Source: Calditrichota bacterium
GTDB taxonomy: Bacteria > Electryoneota > AABM5-125-24 > Hatepunaeales > Hatepunaeaceae
DNA: 45,536 bases
Assembly: GCA_018644935.1 (NCBI GenBank)
Contig: JABGPL010000029.1
Location: forward strand, 1-45,536
Direction of reading: 5' to 3'
A model generated the notes under the pieces. It saw only the letters and a list, made by a program, of their open reading frames with translations, was not told the DNA's origin and did not search any database. The translations under genes and the position numbers were made by a program. Of the stretch, positions 8,635 to 17,214 are shown in pieces. Positions within the stretch are counted from its first letter, which is position 1; every line of letters starts with the position of its first letter.

Positions 8635-9282
8635 ATGAGAGGAAAAAAACTTAAAATCGGAAACGATAAAGGATGGACGCTTGTCGAAGCTATCCTTTCG
8701 ATCGTGATAATGTCTATCATGGTCTTAGGATTGACGGTTGTTCTGATGGCTTTCAGAGAACAACTTGATCGAAGCTGGTCGATACGTGTCATGGATCAGT
8801 ACGGTAACGATGTTGTCGAAAGGTTAACCCACGAACTTCGAAATGCAGTTGATGTAAACGTTCGAAATGGTATTGGTAATACACATAAGATTGATATTAC
8901 CTATCTGGACCCTTATAGACACGACGTAAAATTTACCAATTCTTGGCGTGCTGATGTCCGAAGTGCCAAAGTAACTATAAACAACGATCCCATTGATAGA
9001 ACATTTCCACCTACGTCCCCCGGACGAGGTGAATACTTTGAAATAGGTCAATTTACTTTGACTCCTTACGGAAAATTGACTCCGAATAATCGTGAGCATC
9101 AAGACAGCTTTCAGCGAAACGAAAAATTCATGGCAGCAACATGGGATATTCGTTTTCAGCTGATTTACACACGTAATGCTGTTAATCCTGGTGAAAGAAA
9201 GTGGTCCTATGTCAAGGAGTACTATAACCGGGTCTACATGCGAAACATGAATTTGGCAGTCAGTGAAGGGATAACAGATTAA
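8635..9282 (+). CDS. Minor pilin with prepilin-type N-terminus
   Basis: This 215-residue protein has a canonical prepilin peptidase signal: a basic leader, Gly13, then Trp14 at +1, T-L-V and Glu18 at +5. A hydrophobic helix follows (AILSIVIMSIMVLGLTVVL). Trp at +1 is uncommon, since Phe or Met is usual. The soluble part carries a conserved-looking amphipathic helix RLTHELRNAV, like PilW/GspJ-type minor pseudopilins, then a beta-rich domain. It sits between two other pilin-like genes with short gaps, consistent with a pilus priming complex. Family resemblance to GspJ/PilW is inferred from the order and helix, not proven. Confidence 0.78.
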   Translation: MRGKKLKIGNDKGWTLVEAILSIVIMSIMVLGLTVVLMAFREQLDRSWSIRVMDQYGNDVVERLTHELRNAVDVNVRNGIGNTHKIDITYLDPYRHDVKFTNSWRADVRSAKVTINNDPIDRTFPPTSPGRGEYFEIGQFTLTPYGKLTPNNREHQDSFQRNEKFMAATWDIRFQLIYTRNAVNPGERKWSYVKEYYNRVYMRNMNLAVSEGITD

Positions 9283-9338
9283 GCCCAAAGCGGCACTTAG
9301 TGATAATGTAAAGAAGATTTGAACACTTGGAGGATAAC

Positions 9339-10772
9339 ATGAAATGGAAATTTGAAATTCATAAAGATGAGGGCAATATATTGATCATGTCAGTAGTGAT
9401 CATGAGCTTACTGCTTGCAACTGGCATGGGATATATGAAATGGGCTTCCGATGAGGGATGGGATTCTGCTTACGAAGAAGCAACTGTGCAGGCTTACTTT
9501 CTTGCGCAACAAGGTATTATTGAACAAGGACTTAAGTTTTTACGTGGAAGAGAGCCTGGAGATTTGCCGTCGGGAACTACCATTTTAGGCGGTAGAGTTA
9601 TTCCTGATGTTGGCAGATATCTTGACACAAAAATTGTAAGAGTAGTTTCACTTGGTCAGGGAAGTGTTTTTCAAAGAAGTGACACCTATGATATTTACAG
9701 TACTGGTGAGGCTTCATTTGATAATCATGCCCTTGGCAATAGAAGCTACGGCGAAAAGAACTATGTTAAACGCACGGCAACAATGCGTGCCCGATTGAGA
9801 TCGTTTGCGAATTATATGTATTTGACCAACTTTGAGAAAACTAGATTTAACGAAGTTATCTGGTTCTGGACACCAGATACACTTTATGGTCGGACACACT
9901 CAAATGACTTTATCGGTTTGAAATATTCTCCGCAATTCTACGGACCTATATCAAGTTCTCAAGACAGGTTTCTGGAATTTCAGGCTAATCCGTATTTTGA
10001 ATACGAACCACAGTTCAATGTTCCACCAGTTTATTTCCCCTCTACGGCGAATTCTGTAAGGAACAATGCAACACCGTGGGTACCAAGCCAAAATGGCTCG
10101 AAAATGACTTGGATTTATTTCCGGGGCGATCAGGGAATAGATATTTACCAGTATCCTATGGGAACACCTCGAGCGGATTCCCTATTTCAACATTTAGCAG
10201 TGCCGGCATGGCAAGCAATATTTGTTGATGGTGATTGCGAAGTTCAAGGTCAGGTTACTGGCCAGGTGACAGTCGGTTGTTCTGGAAATATGTGGTTGAT
10301 TGATAATATCCAATATACCGGCTCGGATGCTCGCAATGGCTACTTTAACCATGAGGGATTCCCTCATATGCTCGGACTTGTTTCAGAAGGTAATATTATC
10401 GTCAAAGATAATATCGTGAACGGTAAGCAAAATGGCTGGGGTAACGGTGGTGGTGCGAATAATCGCCATTCGATTAATATCAATGCCGGTATGGTTGCTC
10501 TAGGTGAATCGTTTACTTTCGAGCACATGAATGACGATTGGGAACTTTATCAGGGTCCAGAGCCTGATGAAAGAGGCTATATAAATTTGAAGGGTGCAGT
10601 CACACAGTGGCGACGTGGTTATGTGCATCGTTCAAACCATCAGGGAACTGGATACGGAAAGGCGTATAATTACGACTTTCGGTTTGACAGACGTCCACCA
10701 CCATACTATCTTGAAGCAACTGACGAAAACGGTCATGGTTTGTTTGATGTAGTATCCTGGGGTGAACAATAG
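9339..10772 (+). CDS. PilX/GspK-like large minor pilin with DUF4900-like ectodomain
   Basis: This 477-residue protein starts with a hydrophobic N-terminal segment (NILIMSVVIMSLLLATGMG) after DEG. A cleavage site would fall after Gly12, with Asn at +1 and Met at +5, so Glu5 is missing, as in GspK and PilX-like subunits. The region around residues 170-290 has the pattern FWTPDTLYGRTHSNDF, then PQFYGPISS, which resembles DUF4900 domains. A glycine-rich repeat-like stretch follows. The ATG at 9339 is preferred over TTG at 9327 because GGAGG lies at 9329-9333. It is likely the large tip-proximal member of the minor pilin set. It is the last gene before a strong hairpin. Confidence 0.72.
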   Translation: MKWKFEIHKDEGNILIMSVVIMSLLLATGMGYMKWASDEGWDSAYEEATVQAYFLAQQGIIEQGLKFLRGREPGDLPSGTTILGGRVIPDVGRYLDTKIVRVVSLGQGSVFQRSDTYDIYSTGEASFDNHALGNRSYGEKNYVKRTATMRARLRSFANYMYLTNFEKTRFNEVIWFWTPDTLYGRTHSNDFIGLKYSPQFYGPISSSQDRFLEFQANPYFEYEPQFNVPPVYFPSTANSVRNNATPWVPSQNGSKMTWIYFRGDQGIDIYQYPMGTPRADSLFQHLAVPAWQAIFVDGDCEVQGQVTGQVTVGCSGNMWLIDNIQYTGSDARNGYFNHEGFPHMLGLVSEGNIIVKDNIVNGKQNGWGNGGGANNRHSININAGMVALGESFTFEHMNDDWELYQGPEPDERGYINLKGAVTQWRRGYVHRSNHQGTGYGKAYNYDFRFDRRPPPYYLEATDENGHGLFDVVSWGEQ

Positions 10773-10853
10773 GACACTATCGCGGTTAAACCAACTGGTC
10801 GCCGCGGTGTAAAAGTGTCAATGACTTTGGTTTAATACTAGAAACACCTGTTA

Positions 10854-10891
10854 ACTTTCTTCCCCGATATTAAAATGTCGGGGAAGAAAGT
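10854..10891 (+). terminator. Strong hairpin between minor pilins and pilM
   Basis: A 17-bp stem (10854-10870 with 10875-10891, one G-T pair) closes a TAAA loop. There is no T tract after it, so it may act as a transcript-stabilising or attenuating hairpin rather than a full intrinsic terminator. The genes on both sides belong to the same pilus system. Confidence 0.6.
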
Positions 10892-11027
10892 AACTGCCCC
10901 GGAAATTCAGGGGTGGTATGAAGGTAAGTTATTCAATAACAATAACAATGGTGTTGGCTATACGAGTCGGGAGAGCGAGGAGTTTTTCCGAGAGGGCTGA
11001 CCTCTTTAACACAACATCGGTAACACT

Positions 11028-12098
11028 ATGTTAGGTTTAAAAAGTAAATTGCGTATTGGTTTAGATATTGGTACGCATAGCATCAAGTTGGTTGCAATCG
11101 AAAAAGTTGGACCACGTTTTCGTCTTGCAAAGTGGAAGGTTCACGAATTGTACACTGGTGGTCGAAGTTTCGACCCCGAAGGTCCAAAGAAATCAGTGGC
11201 TGTTCCTGCACTGATGAAATTAATGAATGAGCTTGGAATAGTACCGAAGAAGATTAAACATCTGGCATCAAGCGTCGGTGGTCAACAGGTTGCTGTTAAG
11301 GAAATTAGCAGTATCGTTCAGACCGAAGCCGAGATGGCATCCAGTATTCTTTTGGAAGCTCGTAAACACATCCCTCTTGACGGTAGTGATACAGTTGTAG
11401 ACTATCAGATTCTTGGTGATGATGTTACCGACTCAGACAAGGTTCGGGTACTTCTTATTGCAACCACAAGGAAGCTATATGAAGGTCACCAGGACTATCT
11501 TCGAGAAATTGATTTGAAACCTGGCATTGTTGACATTGATTCACTTGCCTTGCTCAACTCTTACATGATCGGTTCTCAATTGCCAGATAATGGTGTGGTC
11601 ATATTCCTGAATGTAGGTGCTAAGAAAACTGGCTTATCTGTTTTCGGACGCCGTGATACATTCTTCACACGTGATTTGGGTACTGGTGGATACAATTTCA
11701 CCAAGGAATTGATGGACAATTACGGTCTTAGTTATGAAGAAGCTGAGAAAGTAAAACGAGAGCAGGGAATGGAACCTGATCTTCCAAAAATCGCATCAGG
11801 TGACAGTTCGGTTCTTGCTATCTCAGAGAAGACATCAATGGAAAAATTGGGCGATGAAATAAATCGTTCGCTGAGATACTATGTTAAAGAATCCGGACAA
11901 TCCGTATTTACTCATATCGTCCTTACAGGCGGAGGAGTTCTGCTACCCGGACTTGACACGTATTTGAATAACAAGTTTAACCTGCCGATAGAACTTTTTA
12001 ATCCATTCAACCAATTAGAGAGCCGTACCCCGATTCAGGCAGATAACCCGTACCAGATGGCTACGGCAATCGGGCTGGCAATGCGAGGGGATCTATAG
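11028..12098 (+). CDS. pilM: Type IV pilus assembly ATPase-fold protein PilM
   Basis: This is an actin-like cytoplasmic protein that binds the N-terminus of PilN and links the inner-membrane alignment complex to the motor. The 356-residue length fits. The N-terminus has the phosphate-1-like motif GLDIGTHSIKLVAIE. Later come the conserved LLEARKHIPL and DYQILGDD, the phosphate-2-like region FLNVGAKKTGLSVF, GTGGYNFTKEL and the adenosine-like TGGGVLLPGLDTYL. The gene ends in TAG directly followed by the PilN ATG, indicating translational coupling. Upstream lies a 255-base leader with a hairpin. Confidence 0.93.
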   Translation: MLGLKSKLRIGLDIGTHSIKLVAIEKVGPRFRLAKWKVHELYTGGRSFDPEGPKKSVAVPALMKLMNELGIVPKKIKHLASSVGGQQVAVKEISSIVQTEAEMASSILLEARKHIPLDGSDTVVDYQILGDDVTDSDKVRVLLIATTRKLYEGHQDYLREIDLKPGIVDIDSLALLNSYMIGSQLPDNGVVIFLNVGAKKTGLSVFGRRDTFFTRDLGTGGYNFTKELMDNYGLSYEEAEKVKREQGMEPDLPKIASGDSSVLAISEKTSMEKLGDEINRSLRYYVKESGQSVFTHIVLTGGGVLLPGLDTYLNNKFNLPIELFNPFNQLESRTPIQADNPYQMATAIGLAMRGDL

Positions 12099-12716
12099 AT
12101 GGTTACCCAATTTACCATAAACCTTAATAAAGGTGAGGACCTCGCTGAACGAGAAGCACGTTGGCGCAAGCGACGAGAAATTATCACATTAACATTTCTG
12201 GTAATTATCGTAGCTGTTCTTACAATGTTGAACGTACAGCAATATCAGATGATTGAGGGAATCCTCGCCACAAAACAAAGTACAATCAGGGAAATAGACC
12301 GCAGATTAGATTCTCTGAAGAAAACAGGTAAGAACATTTCCAAGCAAGACGTTCTTGCTTTAGCAAAGCTTGAAAAGGAAAGAGTTCTGTGGACGAAGAA
12401 ATTGCTTTCTCTTGGTGAATTACTTCCTGATGAAATGGCGATCACCTACCTAGAGTACAAAAATCAGCTTCTTTTACTTCGCATGATTTCTATTATCAAG
12501 AAGGACGAGAAAGAATTCGATAGAGTAAAAGAGATCATCGACAAACTTCGTGCATCCCCATTGTTTTTCCGAGATTTCGCAGAGATGAGGCTAAAAGAGC
12601 AGCATCAAACCGACATTGACGAACAAACAATCCTGTCTTTCTCAGTTTTATGCGAGATCGAGAGGAAAGGAAAGGGAACTAAAGGACGGCGAGGTCGAAG
12701 GTCCTCGAGAGGCTAA
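12099..12716 (+). CDS. pilN: Type IV pilus alignment protein PilN
   Basis: This is a bitopic inner-membrane protein of 205 residues. The N-terminus (QFTINLNKGED) resembles the PilN motif INLLP that binds PilM. One transmembrane segment (IITLTFLVIIVAVLTML, around residues 28-44) is followed by a coiled-coil and a small periplasmic domain. The C-terminus is very basic (GKGTKGRRGRRSSRG). It abuts pilM with no gap and is followed by the PilO-like gene. Identity rests on topology, N-terminal motif and gene order. Confidence 0.85.
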   Translation: MVTQFTINLNKGEDLAEREARWRKRREIITLTFLVIIVAVLTMLNVQQYQMIEGILATKQSTIREIDRRLDSLKKTGKNISKQDVLALAKLEKERVLWTKKLLSLGELLPDEMAITYLEYKNQLLLLRMISIIKKDEKEFDRVKEIIDKLRASPLFFRDFAEMRLKEQHQTDIDEQTILSFSVLCEIERKGKGTKGRRGRRSSRG

Positions 12717-12747
12717 TTCACATCAACACCGCAAAACGAGAATTTAA

Positions 12748-13308
12748 ATGAAGCGCAATCTAATTATGCTTGCACTCTTGGTCCTGTTTGGTGGTGCCGC
12801 ATGGGGCTATCAGAATTGGATATATTCAAATTATCCTTCGGAGATCAGGCAGTTAGACCGAACTATCCAACTTCGTGATGAAAAGCTCATAAGTGCACAA
12901 ATCATTCATCAACAACTGGATCTTGTCGCAAATCTCATCGAGAAGAATCTAGCTTATTCAAAAAGTGATTCACTTGCCGAAGATGCATCCCTTCCATTTA
13001 TGGAATATACAACGGCAATCATGAACGAGCTTGAGATAAAGCTGGTTAAACTTGAGCCAGGTAAAAGATCGGCACGTCTTGACTATGTTAGAACTCCATA
13101 TACATTGACAGTAGAAAGTTCATACGACAAGCTTGGGAAATTCATTAACCAGCTTGAAAAGTCTGAACGGTTGATTACTGTGGAGCAATTTGAGATTGAT
13201 AATGCTGTGAGAAAATCATCCTCGCAGATGGAAAGAGCAGGAGGAGATCTAAGCTCGAAGGTTATGACGGTTAAAATCTCCACATTAACCCTAATTAAAC
13301 AGCGCTAA
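12748..13308 (+). CDS. pilO: Type IV pilus alignment protein PilO-like
   Basis: This 186-residue inner-membrane protein has an N-terminal transmembrane segment, a helical coiled-coil region (residues about 30-75) and a ferredoxin-like periplasmic domain. The domain ends with SSYDKLGKFINQLEKSERL, a stretch typical of PilO (Y-x-x-L-x-x-F-L-x-x-L-E-x-x-x-R). In the family, PilO pairs with PilN and contacts PilP. The gene order M-N-O supports the call. Confidence 0.85.
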   Translation: MKRNLIMLALLVLFGGAAWGYQNWIYSNYPSEIRQLDRTIQLRDEKLISAQIIHQQLDLVANLIEKNLAYSKSDSLAEDASLPFMEYTTAIMNELEIKLVKLEPGKRSARLDYVRTPYTLTVESSYDKLGKFINQLEKSERLITVEQFEIDNAVRKSSSQMERAGGDLSSKVMTVKISTLTLIKQR

Positions 13309-13325
13309 GGAAGGAGGCGATACGA

Positions 13326-13919
13326 ATGAAAGGTCGTGATAAACTTTTTTTCAACCTGCTTACATTCCTTATTCTGGTTGTCGTAATATTAGTCGGTGTA
13401 AAGACTAATGAAGCCGATAAACAGATTAAGCGTTGGCAGGCCGACATTGTAAGACGGCAAGAACGTGGCTACCATGATCCACAACTGAAAGAGACAGTTG
13501 ACAAGCTCGAAGCAGATTTACGAGCAAGGTTGTCTGAACAGTTCGCGGTCGCTGGTGATCCACTCGATCTTACAAGAGTCATCAGAACGAAAAAATTTCT
13601 CAAGAAAATCGGTATGGAAACTGCTGAAACTGAGAATAAAATGAGGCTTTCCGCAACTATCGTTGGCAAAAGTGGCACACAAGCGGTTGTAAAATACCGT
13701 GGTCGCAGCCAGATGGTCTCAGTCGGAGAAAAACTTGGTGGTTATCGAGTTTCTTACATAGGTAAGAATAAAGTTACAATTGTTCGCGGGAATGAGACAT
13801 TGACACTTACAACCGAAAAAGCACCTGACTCTATAGCTGAATTGGAAAGGTTGTTCGGCCCTTACGGTGAGAATAAACCAAAAGTCACTGTTAAAGAAAT
13901 ACCGGCTGAAGACCTTTAA
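13326..13919 (+). CDS. PilP/GspC-like pilus protein
   Basis: This 197-residue protein has one N-terminal membrane segment (LFFNLLTFLILVVVILVGV) and a C-terminal small beta domain. The domain shows a pattern resembling the PilP/GspC HR domain: SATIVGKSGTQAVVKYRGR, then VSVGEKLGGYRVSYIGKNKVTI. Classical PilP is a lipoprotein; here no lipobox is seen, so the anchor is more like GspC. It has an AAGGAGG ribosome binding site and sits in the PilP position before the secretin. It probably links PilN/PilO to PilQ in the periplasm. Confidence 0.72.
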   Translation: MKGRDKLFFNLLTFLILVVVILVGVKTNEADKQIKRWQADIVRRQERGYHDPQLKETVDKLEADLRARLSEQFAVAGDPLDLTRVIRTKKFLKKIGMETAETENKMRLSATIVGKSGTQAVVKYRGRSQMVSVGEKLGGYRVSYIGKNKVTIVRGNETLTLTTEKAPDSIAELERLFGPYGENKPKVTVKEIPAEDL

Positions 13920-13996
13920 GCCTTTGCTTTTCAAGCAAAACAAAATTTTAGAAAATCGAAAATAATTTAACCATCATCTTTGGGTGAGGAGAAAGA

Positions 13997-15379
13997 ATGG
14001 GCGGAATGATACTGGGTTCAAAGTTTCTTTCTATAGTTCTATTACTGGCGATAATTGTTGTTCCTTGTTCTGGAATATCCGGTGAGGTTCAACAAGAAGA
14101 GCCTTCGGATTCTGGACTGCAGACAGTCGTCAGCATTGACGCCGAGGATGCATATTTACCAAGCGTCCTTTCAATATTAGCTGCAAAAAGCGGCTATAAC
14201 ATTGTAACTGGTCCTGGTGTATCCAAGGAAGAACGTATTTCAATACATTTATCCGACACACCAATAGAAGAGGCAATGAACCTCGTGGTGCGTGCAGCCG
14301 GTTTATCATACGATGTTGTTGGAAAATCTTTTTTAATTGCCAAGGCCGACAAACTTGGCAGGCAAGTGGGTGAAAGCTCCTATGTTATCGACTTACAATA
14401 TGCCGTAGCTGCAGATGTAATGAATCTCTTAAATGATTTTCAGGCATCAATTCAGGTCGACATGAGTGGAAACAAGCTTTTAGTTCTTACAACACCGAAA
14501 ATCATTAGTGATATTCGCGATGTTATTGAAGCAATAGATGTTCCAGCTTTACAAATCACACTTTCAGCCAGACTGATCGAAGTATCGGTCGAGGATGAAG
14601 AGCGACTTGGAATCAACTGGGCAAAATTGTCTGGTTCAACCAAGCAGTGGTTTTATGAAGGTCCAACAATTCCTGGTGCTGAATCAGCAACAGCTGTTGA
14701 TGCTCTTTCAGATCGATCACGTCAGTTCAACCCGTTCGATGAGTTTTCAGATCTGAATCGAGTTGGTACAATGTGGCGAAGCCAACCAGTTTATGAAGTT
14801 GCATTAGATTGGTTGCTTAAGAATAGTGCCGGTGAAGTTCTTGCAAACACAAGTGTTGTTACAATGAATGCCCGTACTGCCGAAATCGAATTAGTCGATA
14901 CGGTTCCGTATGTCACAAGTTCAGGTGGTGTCGGCGGTCAGGTATCTGTTCAACGTGAAGAAGTGGGAATAAAACTGTCGATCACACCTCAGGTTAATTC
15001 TGACGGTTACATCACAGTTTCGATCAACCCCGAAGTAAGTTCAATATTTGAATTTATCGGTCCAGACTTGACGATCCCACGTACTCTGCGCAGGTCATCA
15101 ACAATGACAGTAAGAGTTAAGAATCACCAATCCATTATTGTCGGTGGGTTGATGGGTCTTGTTGCACATAAAACAGTGCACAAAGTACCCTTCTTTGGTG
15201 ATATACCGTTTGTTGGCGGACTGTTTCGCTATAATGCTGTTCAGACCACAAAAACTGATTTGATTATCGAAGTTACACCTCATATTCTTGAAGATGAGTA
15301 TACTTATATTGTCAAATCAAAAGATGTTCAGCATGCAGAGGATCTGTATAAGAAGCACATCGAACCTGAAGAGGAATGA
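13997..15379 (+). CDS. pilQ: Type IV pilus / type II secretin PilQ
   Basis: This outer-membrane secretin has 460 residues, short for PilQ because AMIN domains are absent. A signal peptide is followed by an STN/N0-like domain (residues about 45-110), then an N1 secretin domain (SYVIDLQYAVAADVMNLL), then the secretin channel (from about residue 185). The channel carries VEVGIKL-type and VGGL motifs and the C-terminal signature VPFFGDIPFVGGLFR. The protein forms the gated pore through which the pilus exits. No pilotin gene is recognised nearby. It ends in a genuine TGA stop, evidence that TGA is a stop in this genome. Confidence 0.92.
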   Translation: MGGMILGSKFLSIVLLLAIIVVPCSGISGEVQQEEPSDSGLQTVVSIDAEDAYLPSVLSILAAKSGYNIVTGPGVSKEERISIHLSDTPIEEAMNLVVRAAGLSYDVVGKSFLIAKADKLGRQVGESSYVIDLQYAVAADVMNLLNDFQASIQVDMSGNKLLVLTTPKIISDIRDVIEAIDVPALQITLSARLIEVSVEDEERLGINWAKLSGSTKQWFYEGPTIPGAESATAVDALSDRSRQFNPFDEFSDLNRVGTMWRSQPVYEVALDWLLKNSAGEVLANTSVVTMNARTAEIELVDTVPYVTSSGGVGGQVSVQREEVGIKLSITPQVNSDGYITVSINPEVSSIFEFIGPDLTIPRTLRRSSTMTVRVKNHQSIIVGGLMGLVAHKTVHKVPFFGDIPFVGGLFRYNAVQTTKTDLIIEVTPHILEDEYTYIVKSKDVQHAEDLYKKHIEPEEE

Positions 15380-15402
15380 TAGATAACCTCTTTGCAACAT
15401 AG

Positions 15403-17127
15403 TTGCCGAAATTGTCGAACCATTCTCTCTTAAAAGTTATTTACAGACTGACAGCAACAGTAATGCTGTTGCTGTCAGTTAGCTCTTTGGCAATCTGTCA
15501 ACCAGCTGGTATTGATTTGAATACTCAAGTCAATGAACAGCTTTCTGGAAACCAGAAACCCACAGGATATCCCGGTCCAGCCGTGCTCGAAAAACCCATT
15601 AACCCGGAGTTTTACGTTCTTGGTACTGGAGATGTCTTGGAGTTTAGGGCTTGGGGAAGGCTGGAAATGCAGCAAGTTGTCACCATTGGTCCGGATGGTT
15701 ATGCTGCAATTCCGACAGTTGGAGAGATCAACGCTGCTGGAAAGACCGTTAACGAAGTCAACAGTACGCTTCAATCAATGATCAGCCGTATTTATCCTCA
15801 TTCGGAGGTTAGTCTGAGGCTAATCAAGGTAAGGTTGATGAAGGTTCTTATCAGTGGAGCTGTTCGAGAGCCGGGTACTTATGTGATTTCTGCGGTTGAT
15901 AGACTATCTGAGCTAATTAAATTGGCGCAGGGCTTTTATGAACCTGAGCAGGTAAAAGACCTGCCCGTCATGAATCGAACTGTGGATAAAAGAAGATCAA
16001 GTAGAAGCAATTTCGATTATGAGGAATGGTTGGCAGGTGAACCATTCCCATCGAAAAGAAACGTTTCTATAATGAAGCTTGACGGTTCGGAACGGAGAGT
16101 TGATTACCTGAGGTTTATTAGAACTGGTGATTCAAATTATAATCCAATTCTATCCGATGGAGATCAGGTCCATGTGCCAATTATTGATAAAGAAGGCGGG
16201 AGAATAAGCGTATTTGGTTCTGTAAAAGATCCTGCTGAATTTGAATATATTCAGGGGGACTGCCTCGCTGATGTTATAAGAATTTGCGGGGGATTAACTG
16301 AAAACGCTCTCCTTTCTGAAATAAAGATAATTCGATTTGAGTCGGATCATGATAGCACCAGAGAAATTGCTGTCGATTTCATCAAGACTTACGGGCAAAA
16401 AATCGAATTGAAAGCGGATGACAGGATTTTTGTAAGAGAACAGACTGAATTCCGATTGAAGCATGGTGTTACTGTAGAAGGGGAAGTTAACTTTCCCGGT
16501 GTATATCCGATAGTACAATATAAAACCACTTTAGAAGAAATTGTAAAGACTTGCGGTGGACTCACAAATCAGGCAGACTTGCAAAGAGCAAGAGTAATTA
16601 GGTGGTCTGCACTGGAATATGAAGATCCCGAATACGAACGGCTTAAAAAGATGTCGATTGCTGACATGAACGAGATGGAATACGAATATTTCAAAACTCG
16701 TTCTCGTGAAGAAGCACCGGCAGTTGTTGTAGATTTCAAGAAGTTGTTCGTAGACAATGAAAAATCACAAAATATTTTTTTACAGGATCAGGATGAAATC
16801 GTGATTCCTGTCCAGCTTCCGACTGTCAATGTAACTGGAAACGTAAACAGACCCGGTTTGGTTAGTTGGATTCCTGGAAAGACAACAGATTATTACGTCG
16901 AAAAGACCGGTGGGTATTCGTGGAACGCAAGAATTAGCAAAATGAGACTGATTCGCGCTCAAACAGGTACCTGGATAAAACCAAAAAAGAATACACCGGT
17001 TGAAATTGGCGACACGATATTTGTGCCGGAAAAACAAGAATTGAATTATTGGCAATTGTGGAAAGACTTGATGCTGGTTGTGTCACAAATTGCAACAGTT
17101 GTTATTGTGGTACAAACAGTCAGGTAA
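15403..17127 (+). CDS. SLBB-domain polysaccharide-export-like protein
   Basis: This 574-residue protein has an N-terminal signal segment (VMLLLSVSSLAICQ). It carries a Wza-type polysaccharide export domain (FYVLGTGDVLEFRAWG to PHSEVSLRLIKVR) and then about four SLBB-like beta-grasp repeats, each with a G-x-V-x-x-P-G-x-Y/F pattern (for example ISGAVREPGTY, FGSVKDPAEF, VEGEVNFPGVY, VTGNVNRPGLV). It ends in a hydrophobic tail (LMLVVSQIATVVIVV). TTG is the first in-frame start after a stop. Such proteins usually form export channels for capsule or exopolysaccharide. Placed between the secretin and a Big-domain lipoprotein, it may connect the pilus with surface polysaccharide. Confidence 0.85.
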   Translation: MPKLSNHSLLKVIYRLTATVMLLLSVSSLAICQPAGIDLNTQVNEQLSGNQKPTGYPGPAVLEKPINPEFYVLGTGDVLEFRAWGRLEMQQVVTIGPDGYAAIPTVGEINAAGKTVNEVNSTLQSMISRIYPHSEVSLRLIKVRLMKVLISGAVREPGTYVISAVDRLSELIKLAQGFYEPEQVKDLPVMNRTVDKRRSSRSNFDYEEWLAGEPFPSKRNVSIMKLDGSERRVDYLRFIRTGDSNYNPILSDGDQVHVPIIDKEGGRISVFGSVKDPAEFEYIQGDCLADVIRICGGLTENALLSEIKIIRFESDHDSTREIAVDFIKTYGQKIELKADDRIFVREQTEFRLKHGVTVEGEVNFPGVYPIVQYKTTLEEIVKTCGGLTNQADLQRARVIRWSALEYEDPEYERLKKMSIADMNEMEYEYFKTRSREEAPAVVVDFKKLFVDNEKSQNIFLQDQDEIVIPVQLPTVNVTGNVNRPGLVSWIPGKTTDYYVEKTGGYSWNARISKMRLIRAQTGTWIKPKKNTPVEIGDTIFVPEKQELNYWQLWKDLMLVVSQIATVVIVVQTVR

Positions 17128-17214
17128 TGCACCTTATGATAGTCTGCTACCTTTGAAGCAGCAAGGTGATGACAGCATGTTAAGGGAAAAAGTGTTTTCA
17201 TGGAGGAAGAAGTA

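Noticed and set aside
10892..11027. Cyclic di-GMP (GEMM) riboswitch upstream of pilM
   Set aside because: A pilus-associated riboswitch was considered, but the expected conserved blocks of GEMM motifs were not found by eye.
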